Shown one piece after another: positions 1 through 7,407 of a DNA stretch of 12,817 nucleotides (positions within the stretch are counted from its first letter, which is position 1; each line of letters opens with the position of its first letter). Position numbers and translations under genes: made by a program. Under the pieces are notes generated by a model. It was not told the origin of the DNA and searched no databases. It saw nothing but the letters and a program-made list of their open reading frames with translations. The stretch is from CAZGAH01 sp964523295. GTDB taxonomy: Bacteria; Desulfobacterota; Desulfovibrionia; Desulfovibrionales; Desulfovibrionaceae. The stretch covers positions 1-12,817 of the forward strand of contig CAZGAH010000110.1 in NCBI GenBank assembly GCA_964523295.1, in the 5' to 3' direction.

Positions 1-13
1 AGGGAACTGCACA

Positions 14-48
14 AGAGCATCTAAACTTTTTCAAAGTTAAGATGCTCT
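14..48. repeat. 16-bp imperfect hairpin upstream of csrA
   Basis: The arms AGAGCATCTAAACTTT (14-29) and AAAGTTAAGATGCTCT (33-48) pair over 16 positions with a single A-A mismatch, around a three-base TTC loop. No T-run follows on either strand, so it is not a textbook intrinsic terminator. It could still end transcription of a gene lying left of the window: all three + strand frames entering the window hit a stop inside or just after it (22-24, 38-40, 48-50). It could also be a dispersed intergenic repeat or a processing site. The hairpin itself is directly visible; its role is inference. Confidence 0.7.
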
Positions 49-50
49 AG

Positions 51-206
51 CGCTCGTGGCCCTGGGCCGGGGCACTGACCCGGCATGGCGCGTGACGAAA
101 GGCTGGACCTTTGCACGGCGCTCGGCTAAGGATGTGAAAGCGCCGCGTCGGCAACGAGCGGACAGGGTCAGACGCGCAGACGAGATAACGACAACCTGGA
201 ACCGAC
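51..206 (+). other. Non-coding leader of csrA
   Basis: An open frame runs through here from 56 in the fliW frame, but its translation is low-complexity and arginine-rich and it looks like a shadow. I find no convincing promoter. Two GGA cores occur, AAGGAT at about 128-133 and CTGGAA just ahead of the csrA start. GGA is the core recognised by CsrA-family proteins, so autogenous control is possible, but no supporting hairpins were identified. The ribosome binding site ahead of csrA is weak. Confidence 0.35.
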
Positions 207-446
207 ATGCTCATCCTGACTCGCCGTGCCGGCGAAAGCCTCTACCTGGGCGATGCCATCAAGATCACCATCTTGAGCGTGCAAGGCAAACAGATCAAGA
301 TCGGTCTGGATGTGCCCAAGGATATGCCCGTCTATCGGGAGGAAGTCTATCTGCGCGTCCAGGAACAGAACAAACTTGCCCTCGAATCGCAGGAAGACGA
401 TTTACTGGCGGTTACGTCGCTATGGTCAGACACAAAGAAAGAGTGA
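207..446 (+). CDS. csrA: Carbon storage regulator CsrA
   Basis: A 79-residue protein beginning MLILTRRAGESLYLGD, the hallmark N terminus of CsrA/RsmA. CsrA is a dimeric RNA-binding protein that binds GGA motifs in mRNA leaders and blocks or alters translation. The second RNA-contacting region is also intact (GLDVPKDMPVYREEVY), with Arg at position 44 as in the Escherichia coli protein. The last 20 or so residues form an acidic, variable tail, making it slightly longer than the E. coli form. The gene overlaps the start of fliW, an arrangement typical of flagellated bacteria where FliW sequesters CsrA and links flagellin supply to translation. In related genomes this pair often follows flgK-flgL, so a flagellar hook gene may lie just left of the window (inference). 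Confidence 0.95.
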   Translation: MLILTRRAGESLYLGDAIKITILSVQGKQIKIGLDVPKDMPVYREEVYLRVQEQNKLALESQEDDLLAVTSLWSDTKKE

Positions 447-877
447 TTCAGACCCGACTCGGGCAGAAGACCATCTCGCAGGAAAAGATCATCTATTTCC
501 CGCATGGTCTGATCGGTTTCGAGGGACATCGGGAATTTGTCCTGCTCCAGATCAAGGAAGGCTCGCCCTTTCTCATTCTCCAGAGCATGACCACCCCCAA
601 GGTCGGCCTGGTGGTCTCGGACCCCTTCGGCTTTATTCCCGACTACGAGGTCAAAATCGGGGAGGCGGAGCAGAAGATACTGCGCATCGACAACATCCGC
701 CAGGTCGCCGTGCTGGTGACCGTCAGTATCCCGGCGGGCCAGCCGGAGAGAACCTCGCTCAACCTCACCGGCCCTATCCTGGTGAACCACCAGGTACGTC
801 GGGGACTGCAGGTGCCGCAGGCCGATCCTCGCTACTCAGGCCACTTTAACCTGCACGAGCTGCTGCCCGCCAAATAG
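422..877 (+). CDS. fliW: Flagellar assembly factor FliW
   Basis: FliW binds CsrA and relieves its repression of flagellin translation; free flagellin in turn binds FliW. The protein shows the family pattern: an early QEKIIYFPHGLIGFE segment, then LLQIKEGSPFLILQS, a DPFGFIPDYEV segment and a C-terminal NLTGPILVN stretch. From ATG 422 it is 151 residues and overlaps csrA by 25 bases. A second in-frame start, GTG at 443-445, sits on the csrA stop codon (GTGA overlap) and would give a 144-residue protein starting closer to where the family normally begins. Neither start has a strong Shine-Dalgarno sequence, so translation is probably coupled to csrA. The family call is firm; the exact start is not. 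Confidence 0.92.
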   Translation: MVRHKERVIQTRLGQKTISQEKIIYFPHGLIGFEGHREFVLLQIKEGSPFLILQSMTTPKVGLVVSDPFGFIPDYEVKIGEAEQKILRIDNIRQVAVLVTVSIPAGQPERTSLNLTGPILVNHQVRRGLQVPQADPRYSGHFNLHELLPAK

Positions 878-913
878 CGCGCCGTCGGCTTGGGCGCTCA
901 CTCGGGAGAAGGC

Positions 914-3719
914 TCAGCCAGCGGCTGCGTCATCGAGCGTCGGCTCCAGCTCCCTGACCAGGTCCTGCAGGGCACGCCGCAGACCCGCCACCTGATTCTC
1001 CAACCCGGACAGCTCGCCCGCCTGGGCGGCGTATTCGATGACCCTCGCCAGCGCACTGAAGCGCTCGGCCCCGATCGTGGCGGCGCTGCCCTTGAGCGTA
1101 TGCGCCGCGATCATCGCCCCCTTGCAGTCGCCGCAGGCAATGGCCCTCTCCAGGCCGTCAATTTCGCTGCCCACTGTTTCCATGAAGTGTTTGCACAGGC
1201 TGTCCAGGAGGGTCGTGTTGTCCATAAGCCGCGCCATGGCCGCAGCCCGGTTCAGTACCGGCGCCTGCTGGTCATCGGCGCGCGCGGTTGCCGCTTGCGG
1301 TGGCGCTTGTGGTGGCGTGGTCGCTGGCTCGGGTGGCCTGGCCGTCGCCCTGGTCCGGCTCCAGCGGCTGATGGCCGCGAGGAGCAGATCGAAATCGAGG
1401 GGTTTGGTCAGAAAGTCGCTCATGCCAGCGGCCAGAAAGCGCTCCCGGTCGCCGCTCATGGCGTGCGCGGTCATGGCGATGACCGGTATGTCAGGATCCA
1501 GCACGCCGGAGCCTGGTGCCCGGATCGCCCGCGTGGCCGCCAGGCCGTCCATCTCGGGCATCTGTCCGTCCATGAGCACCAGATCGAAACGCTCGCGTCG
1601 CAAGGCCGCGACAGCCTCCTTGCCATTGTTGGCCAGCACGAGCGCGTGCCCCATGGGACGGAGCAGGGAGGTCAGCAGTTCCTGGTTCAGGCTGCTGTCC
1701 TCGGCCAGTAGAATCTTCAGCGGCGCCAGCGGCATCGGTGCCGCCGCTTCCTTGCAGGCCTGGAGATTGCGTTCGTCGCCGGGTTTGAAGTTTGCGGTAA
1801 ACAGAAAGGTGCTGCCCCGCCCTTCTTCGCTCTCCAGCGTAATGGATCCGCCCATGAGCCGGACCAGCTGTTTGCAGATGCTCAGCCCCAGGCCGGTTCC
1901 CCCGTAGCGCCGGGTGATGGATCCGTCGGCCTGGCTGAAGCTTTTGAAAATGTCGCGCTGGCGCTCCGCCGGAATGCCGATGCCGCTGTCCTTGACCGAA
2001 AAAATGAGCGTGCAGTCGTGGGCCGCCCGATGTGCCCGGTTCGAAGTCCTGGAGATGGAGACGACAATGCCGCCTCGTTCGGTGAATTTCACCGCGTTGT
2101 TGATCAGGTTGGAGAGTATCTGACGCAGTCGGGTCGGGTCGCCTCGCAACAGGCGCGGGACGTCCGTTTCGATGTCCAGCGCGAGCGACAGGCCTTTTCG
2201 CTCCGCCTCGTGTCCGAGCAGCCCGGTCAGCAGGGTCAGCAGTTCGTGCAGATCGAAATCGATGTCTTCGAGATCAAGCTTGCCGGCCTCGATCTTTGAG
2301 AAATCGAGAATGTCGTTGATGACGCCGAGCAGGCTGTTGCTCCCGGACTTGACCAGATCGAGATACCGGCGGACCTGAGGTTCCACACCAGCGCGCAGGG
2401 CCAGTTCGGTCATGCCCAGGATGGCGTTCATCGGGGCGCGTATCTCGTGGCTCATGTTCGCCAGGAACGTAGACTTGGCCTTGGTCGCCTCCACGGCCTT
2501 GCGCTTGGCCCGCTCCAGTTTCTGCGCATTGCGCTCGAGCAGCAGGTTGGCCTGTTCCAGCTCTCGGGTACGCAAGCTGACCCGCTCTTCGAGGTCTTCC
2601 TGGACCAGTTTCCGCTCGGTCACGTCGCGGGCGATGCCGACCGAAAGCAGCAATTCGCCGTCCGTGCTCAGCAGCGGCGTGGTAATGGCCTCGAACCAGC
2701 GCTGCTGGCCGTTTCCCTCGCCGACGCGGTCTTCGCACACGGCTTTGTTGCCGGTGCGCGCAATTTCCAGACCGTCCAGACGGACCTCGCGGGCGACATC
2801 CTGCCGCCAGTTTCCCGCAGGGGCCGCGGATCCGGGAATCCGTCCCAGCTGTTCCACGATCGCCTCGAAGGCCTTGTTCACGGCGATGAACCGTCCGTCG
2901 CGATCAGCCAGCCAGGCAATGTCCGGGATATTGTCGAGAATGGCCTTTTGCAAACGCTGGCTGCGCTCCAGGGAGCGCTCAGCGAGGGTGCGGTCGGTGA
3001 TGTCGATGCCCAGGGCGAGCACCAGGGGCGAACCGTCCACATCGCTCATGGGATGGGCGTAGATCGCGTAGGTGCGCCCGTCGGGGCGCTCCCACTGCCA
3101 GGCCTGCATGTGGCGTCTGGCAATGGCCTCGCGCGGCGGGCAGACGGCGCAGGGCGTCGGCTTCCCCAGCATGAGTTCATGGCAGCGCCCCTTGCGCGGG
3201 CTGCCGAACAGCCGGCGGAAGGTATGGTTCGCGTAGCGGATGCTCATGTCGGGGGCGAGCAGGAATACGAAGCCGGGCAGGGACTCCATGATGAAGATAT
3301 GCCGCTGCTTTTCCCGCCTCAGTTGCTCGTCGGCGCGCCGGAATTCCGTCAGATCGTTCACGAACACGGCAACAGCCACGCAGCGCTGCGTCTCGTCGAG
3401 TACCGGGTGCAGCCTGCCGCTCAGGCTGCGGCCCGTATAATCGTCCTCAAAGGTCAGCGGCTGGCCGCTCGCGACAACGCGTTCGAGCAGCCGGCGAAGC
3501 TCCGGGACCTGTTGCGGGGGAAGAAAATNNNNNNNNNNAGATACGCGCGCCGATGATCCCGTCGGCGTCCTCGCAACCAAGCCCGGTGCCTGCCGCCTTG
3601 TTGGCGGCCAGTACCATGCCGTCGACGTCGACGACCAGCGCCGGCAGCGGCGATGCCGCCAGCAGCGCGCGGGCAATCCCATGAATGCGGGTCCAGTCGT
3701 CTGTTCGGGTCCGGGGCAT
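914..3719 (-). CDS. Soluble multi-PAS tripartite hybrid histidine kinase (interrupted by N gap)
   Basis: About 933 residues, read from ATG 3719; a GTG at 3767 is an alternative start. The ten Ns at 3529-3538 split the frame: upstream sequence reads MPRTRTDDW to GIIGARI in one frame, and FLPPQQVPEL onward reads in another. Both halves fit a single PAS domain, so the true gap should be a multiple of three bases.

Domain order: PAS1 (about 20-125); PAS2 (about 140-245) with a C-x10-C-x2-CP cluster; PAS3 (about 255-370); coiled coil; HisKA with MSHEIRAPMNAI (His near 420); HATPase with N, DSGIGI and GTGLGLS boxes; a receiver with LVLMDGQMP (Asp near 713); an Ala/Pro linker; and a C-terminal HPt domain with AAHTLKGSA (His near 870). 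This is the BarA/TorS-type phosphorelay layout. No membrane segment is seen, so a cytoplasmic sensor is likely. No cognate response regulator is adjacent. Confidence 0.9.
3529..3538. other. Assembly gap (10 N)
   Basis: Ten unresolved bases within the first PAS domain of the hybrid kinase. The flanks are ATC T on the 5' side and AT TTT CTT on the 3' side (minus strand). Joining the two reading frames needs a gap length divisible by three, so ten is a placeholder. PAS spacing suggests only two to five residues are missing. Confidence 0.97.
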
Positions 3720-3986
3720 GGCGAACCTGTCTGCGGGGCAGGGTGCGTCGTCGTGAATCCGGCTCACGGACGTCGGGGTCGAGAACTCATATACGACGTT
3801 TTCACAGCGTTACTTGCAATCCGTAGCACAGGCACGCAGGGATTTCCACCGGACATGAACCTTCGGTCGAAAAAAAGTCTGTCCCAACGCAACAGGAACG
3901 CGCGGGAGAAGAAAGACGTCGCCCGTGCGGCTGTGCCGTGTTCGCCGTGGGGCAACATCTTCGTAACCCAGGATGCGGCTCGCCGA
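3720..3986. other. Intergenic region between usp and the kinase gene
   Basis: Roughly 267 bases with no convincing gene. On the minus strand it would hold the kinase promoter and the 3' end of the usp transcript. I saw no hairpin followed by a T-run that would serve as a usp terminator, and no promoter with both boxes well matched. A GTG at 3765-3767 would extend the kinase by 16 residues into this region. Confidence 0.5.
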
Positions 3987-4865
3987 TCAATGGCAGACCC
4001 ACAATGCCGCGCCCTGAAGCTGGCGGAAGAGAATCGAACGCGCGGAGCCCATGAACAGGCGCTTGAGCAACCCGCCTCCCGAACCGGTCCGGCCCATGGC
4101 CACGACCGCGTACTGGTCCTTTTCTGCCAGGGAAAGAATGCTCTGGGATACGTTGTTGCCGACGACGAGCCGGGTTTCGACGTTTTCCTTCGGGACCCCG
4201 TGCCCGGCGAGCATCTCCTGGCAGCGGTCCAGCACGGTTATGGCGTCTTCTCTGGCCTCGGCGTTGGTAACGCTGTGAAACAGGGTGACCGTTTGCTCCG
4301 GTTGCAGCGCGAGCATGAATCCGACGTGGTCGGCCATGCGCAGAGATGGCGGCGAGCCGTCGACGCAGAGCAGCACGTTGCGCCGCTGCGGGTCCGGTGT
4401 GCGGCAGACCCAGAAGGGAAAGTCGAGCGATTCGTCGAGCAGGGTCCGGGTAACGCTCTCGCCCAGGGTTTCCTCCATCCAGGATATGCCCCGTCGGCCG
4501 AGAATCACCGCGTCGTACAGACCGTCTTCCGCCTCGGCGATGATGTCCATCACCTTGGAGCGGATGCCGATCTTGCATTTGGACTCGATCTGGCCGGGCT
4601 GGAAGCCATTGTCCAGGAGCACGGACCTGGCCTCCGCGATGGCTGCCTCGCCCCGCTCGTTACACTGCTTCGTCTGGCAGAGCAGCGCCTCCGCGTCCGT
4701 ATCCTCTCCCGAGGCCTTGAATGCGCCGTTATCCTGCGGTTTCGGGGCCGTATAGAAGAGGGTCACCCCCACGCCGGCCTTGTCCCGAAAAAAATTGCAG
4801 AGAAAACGAACGCCATGCAGCGCGCTTTTGTCCTCGCTCACCGTCACGAGCAACTGTCGGTTCAT
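3987..4865 (-). CDS. Tandem universal stress protein (two Usp domains)
   Basis: A 292-residue protein made of two UspA-like domains (about 1-155 and 162-292). Each begins with a hydrophobic strand ending in an acidic residue (QLLVTVSED; NVLLCVDGS) and ends with a glycine-rich nucleotide-loop region (AVILGRRGISW...LGES; VVAMGRTGSGG...FMGS) and a final FWVC/LWVC strand. The second loop is close to the G-2x-G-x(8-9)-G-S ATP-binding pattern; the first is slightly off (GES instead of GS/T). The start at ATG 4865 was chosen because the first domain begins immediately and a GGGGGA sequence sits nine bases upstream; an upstream ATG at 4991 would add 42 unstructured residues. Usp proteins are cytoplasmic and induced by starvation or energy stress. 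The precise role here is unknown. Confidence 0.88.
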   Translation of the reverse strand: MNRQLLVTVSEDKSALHGVRFLCNFFRDKAGVGVTLFYTAPKPQDNGAFKASGEDTDAEALLCQTKQCNERGEAAIAEARSVLLDNGFQPGQIESKCKIGIRSKVMDIIAEAEDGLYDAVILGRRGISWMEETLGESVTRTLLDESLDFPFWVCRTPDPQRRNVLLCVDGSPPSLRMADHVGFMLALQPEQTVTLFHSVTNAEAREDAITVLDRCQEMLAGHGVPKENVETRLVVGNNVSQSILSLAEKDQYAVVAMGRTGSGGGLLKRLFMGSARSILFRQLQGAALWVCH

Positions 4866-5026
4866 CACTATGCAATCCCCCGAGCGATATCGAATCAAAA
4901 AAATGTTGTCGGTTGTTCCGGCCCGCTCCACGTCGGCGGGCCCTTTTCGCCTTTCCCTGCCGGGCAGGGGCGTGCCCGCTGTGCAGCGCATGTCCGGGAT
5001 AATGGTTGCCTATTTCCGCTCCATTT

Positions 5027-5047
5027 GCAAGCAGATTGGCAAGCAGA
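5027..5047. repeat. Direct repeat GCAAGCAGA x2, 12-bp period
   Basis: GCAAGCAGA occurs at 5027-5035 and again at 5039-5047, separated by TTG. The 12-bp period is close to one helical turn, as expected for two copies of a DNA-binding half-site upstream of usp. The repeat is seen directly; the operator role is inference. Confidence 0.6.
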
Positions 5048-5163
5048 ACGGTTGCCGGCAGGCAATCCGTCCAGGACCGTGGTCCAGGGGGTTCGCGCGC
5101 AGAGCGAGAGTTTTCATTTTTTGAGGAGAGAACACTGGCTGACAACTGCCTGACCGTAGGGCG

Positions 5164-5194
5164 ATTAGCCGATTCCAAAAGCGAAATCTGTCAA
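5164..5194 (-). promoter_or_regulatory. Weak candidate usp promoter
   Basis: On the minus strand a perfect -35 TTGACA (5194-5189) is followed after a long 19-base spacer by GCTAAT (5169-5164, four of six matches). It would give a leader of about 290 bases before the usp start. The spacer is poor, so this is tentative. Confidence 0.25.
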
Positions 5195-5247
5195 TGGCCC
5201 GGAGCAGAGGCATCAGGTATGCCAGGAGTGGTGAGGAGCCTGCTGAC

Positions 5248-6648
5248 TTAAATGGGCGCAGCTTCTAATATTATTCTTGTCGCATCTGCAATATCTTCAG
5301 ATTTGCACTCTAAAAGAAGTGCTGCGCTATCTGTGGATATTATCCCTTGAGTCCACGCCTTCGCAACCAATCGAGAAAAGCGGCCACGTCTCGAAACAGA
5401 CGTTTCAGGCAAAGGAAAAAAATCGATAATAAGGTTTTCAGCGGCCAGCCAATCGCGCGAAGGAGGTGGGACGTTAATGTGGCAATGATCTATTTCTTTA
5501 TTGAGGATATTTGCAACATGATTGCGTGAAGCGGTTGCACTTATTCTAAATTTTTCTGCAACACTGCAAACTGTTTCACTTAATGAATGTGTCTCACTAT
5601 ATATATTTTTTATGGCAGATCGTGGAGCAAGAAAAGCAACAGCAAAAGCATTTGCCCGGATTTCAGCAGTATCATGCACATCTCTGTAGGAAATTTCAGA
5701 TATGGCATCATACTCGTCAACAGCCAGTTTATCCAATCTTTCGTCTGGGTCCCATAACAAGTGTCCCAGCTCATGGCACATCGTCATCCTTCGCACACAG
5801 ACATTTTTATTTTGCCCTTCTTCGTTGACAACAATCCCGCGATCTGAACCGTTCGAAATAGTTGCTCCAGCAAATCGCTGCGGCAGATGGAGTTGTATCA
5901 GTGGAATGCCTAGCTTATCCTCAATAAGCCCTCTAAGGCTTTCAATGGGCACATCCTCGTACAATCCAAGCTTAAGTCTCGTACGCTCGGCCAACACATA
6001 TCCCTGCTCCCATGTGGGGTAATTGTAGTTGGTCCATTTTGATTCTGAGAGAATACTGTGAGGCTTAAAGCCAAGTTTTTCGGATAAATATACTTGACGT
6101 GAAACGACCCACGCCGCCTCTGCAAGGCTCAACACGACGCGTGGCGTAAATGTATTTGCATCGCCACCAGCCAACGTGCGCAATCGTACACCGAGAGCAG
6201 CGTCACCGCGAGCAGCTGGCTCCATGCCAATCAGTCGGTCGTCAAGGCCAAGATACTGAGCGAGTTTTGTTATTTCTCGAATACGTGCAGTTTTGCCTGG
6301 TGTTTCCGCATTGGCAACGATTTCTTCGTTCAGATTTACATGACGCGCTAACGTTGCTCGATCTACATTCAAGTCTTCACGTCTTTGCAGTAGCGTTTTT
6401 GAAGGCTCAGATGCGTCAGGTATTAAAGGGGCATATCCATCGCGAACAACCTGCAATAAAGTTTTAACCGGAAATACATCCAGAGCTTCTTCCGGATTGT
6501 AACGATGCCCAGTGCCACCGTACCTGGCAAGAGCCAACTGTACCTGGCTACGCACAAAATCAGTGCTCAGTATCGCACCGTATTCTTCTAAGGTGCCAGG
6601 GTGTTGGTCGTGATATTTTTGATATAATTTTTCAGCAGTGCAGGCCAT
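5248..6648 (-). CDS. HTH-domain protein with ImmA/IrrE-family metallopeptidase domain
   Basis: A 466-residue protein. After an N-terminal segment comes a helix-turn-helix-like region (about 85-140, RREDLNVDRATLARHVNLNE ... LAQYLGLDD). The peptidase domain (about 225-375) has the zinc motif MCHELGHLLW (His292, Glu293, His296) and the downstream AEIRANAFAVAFLAP motif, whose Glu329 is the probable third zinc ligand. A C-terminal region ends with SRRGRFSRLVAKAW, which suits a DNA-associated tail. Family members cleave XRE-type repressors or act as antitoxin-like regulators of phage, ICE and toxin-antitoxin loci.

ATG 6648 was preferred because AGGA lies eight bases upstream; ATG 6666 would overlap the preceding gene by 13 bases and lacks an SD. 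The gene follows a 191-residue partner with almost no gap, so they form one transcript. Its base composition is clearly more A+T-rich than its neighbours, suggesting acquisition. The target is unknown. Confidence 0.88.
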   Translation of the reverse strand: MACTAEKLYQKYHDQHPGTLEEYGAILSTDFVRSQVQLALARYGGTGHRYNPEEALDVFPVKTLLQVVRDGYAPLIPDASEPSKTLLQRREDLNVDRATLARHVNLNEEIVANAETPGKTARIREITKLAQYLGLDDRLIGMEPAARGDAALGVRLRTLAGGDANTFTPRVVLSLAEAAWVVSRQVYLSEKLGFKPHSILSESKWTNYNYPTWEQGYVLAERTRLKLGLYEDVPIESLRGLIEDKLGIPLIQLHLPQRFAGATISNGSDRGIVVNEEGQNKNVCVRRMTMCHELGHLLWDPDERLDKLAVDEYDAISEISYRDVHDTAEIRANAFAVAFLAPRSAIKNIYSETHSLSETVCSVAEKFRISATASRNHVANILNKEIDHCHINVPPPSRDWLAAENLIIDFFPLPETSVSRRGRFSRLVAKAWTQGIISTDSAALLLECKSEDIADATRIILEAAPI

Positions 6649-6653
6649 ACTGT

Positions 6654-7229
6654 TTATCCTAACCATTCAGAGTCGACGCTGCAAAGCGGATAAGGAACGC
6701 CCGCTTCCCTGTCAAACCCCATACACCATACGTGATAACCAGAACTCCGGAAGGCATGACCCAAGGCACGCATTTCCTTATCATCATTCACCTTGTATCG
6801 TCCTGAACGACCATTGATGATGATCTGATCTTCCTTAAGAAAACGCAACTCACCCCCGGCATACGCCTTTCCGCCGCCAGTCAGGTTTGAATGCTTGACA
6901 ACTCCATTATTCCAGGACCTGGCTCTTTCGCATTGTTCTAAAGCATATACCACGTCTTCTTCCCGAACAGCCCAAAGACGTTTGGCTTCCATATTCATGG
7001 AGAAATCAAGGGGTGGCGCGCCAGGAGGAGGCTCACCGTCTGTCACAGGCCCGTCTCTCCACGGCGCGAGTCCTTCATCCCAGCCCAGCTGTTTGGAGTC
7101 GTCAGGGTGGGTCATGAGGGCTGGCTCAGGATCGCGAGCTGGTCCGTAGAGTTCGCGATACGCTTGAAAAGCGGCAGCCGTTCTGCATATTGAGCAGGAT
7201 TCACTGATTTTCTGTTGGTCTGTCCGCAT
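6654..7229 (-). CDS. Unrecognised 191-residue protein, partner of the ImmA-like gene
   Basis: I do not recognise this family with confidence. The protein has an N-terminal CSIC pair (Cys12, Cys15), a Pro/Gly/Asp-rich middle (about 30-75) that is probably disordered, and a compact C-terminal core (about 85-190). That core contains KHSNLTGGGKAYAGGELRF (about 112-130), IIINGRSGRY (136-145) and a YHVWCMGFD segment near 165-173. The density of Gly, aromatic and polar residues there looks like an active or binding site rather than a structural filler. No signal peptide or membrane helix is seen.

The gene ends six bases before the ImmA-like start and shares its promoter, so the two probably act together, for example as effector and regulator. 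The start at ATG 7229 has no strong SD and is the least certain part. Confidence 0.75.
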   Translation of the reverse strand: MRTDQQKISESCSICRTAAAFQAYRELYGPARDPEPALMTHPDDSKQLGWDEGLAPWRDGPVTDGEPPPGAPPLDFSMNMEAKRLWAVREEDVVYALEQCERARSWNNGVVKHSNLTGGGKAYAGGELRFLKEDQIIINGRSGRYKVNDDKEMRALGHAFRSSGYHVWCMGFDREAGVPYPLCSVDSEWLG

Positions 7230-7276
7230 GGCTTATGTTTTTTACAGGGAACACGGTCAATTAAAAATAATAATGA

Positions 7277-7305
7277 ATACTATGCTTTCATCGGCTATCA
7301 GTCAA
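7277..7305 (-). promoter_or_regulatory. Sigma70-like promoter of the two-gene ImmA unit
   Basis: On the minus strand TTGACT (7305-7300, five of six) is separated by exactly 17 bases from TAGTAT (7282-7277, four of six). The surrounding DNA is A+T-rich, and the predicted start gives a leader of about 40 bases to ATG 7229. This would let the two-gene unit be transcribed independently of the clpS-clpA-aat operon upstream. Confidence 0.55.
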
Positions 7306-7407
7306 GTCTTTGTGCTTTCCATTGCCAGCAGCCACTCCGTCATCCATGGATTCACCGGGTTTCGCTCTTGAGAGGACAGAGAACCTCAGCCGCCTGCGGA
7401 CGCAACC

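Larger units (their letters stand above)
4866..5247. other. Non-coding region upstream of usp, rich in dyads
   Basis: No credible gene is present. On the minus strand this is the usp leader and promoter zone. It holds several short perfect inverted repeats: GGCCCGC/GCGGGCC (4920-4942), CCCTGC/GCAGGG (4955-4969), TTGCC/GGCAA (5052-5065), GGACC/GGTCC (5074-5085) and GGCAT/ATGCC (5209-5223). There is also a direct repeat at 5027-5047. The first hairpin is followed on the + strand by CTTTTC and resembles a weak terminator, but no + strand gene precedes it. Confidence 0.5.

Noticed and set aside
890..3556. Long + strand open frames across the kinase region, up to 369 residues
   Set aside because: They are antisense to a well-supported multidomain kinase, have no recognisable domains and reflect high GC codon bias.
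3764..3958. 64-residue - strand frame between usp and the kinase
   Set aside because: No SD, Arg/Ser-rich composition and no features of a real small protein.
4920..4948. GC-rich hairpin followed by CTTTTC as a + strand terminator
   Set aside because: No + strand gene precedes it and the T-run is short; kept only as a dyad in the usp leader.
5042..5057. Possible sigma54 promoter for usp (GG-N10-GC spacing on the minus strand)
   Set aside because: The invariant GG and GC are present, but only about eight of twelve consensus positions match; likely chance in GC-rich DNA.
3681..5153. 490-residue + strand open frame
   Set aside because: Antisense to the tandem Usp gene; low-complexity translation and no SD.
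5006..5251. 81-residue + strand frame upstream of usp
   Set aside because: No SD at its start, no recognisable motif, and it overlaps a dyad-rich regulatory region.
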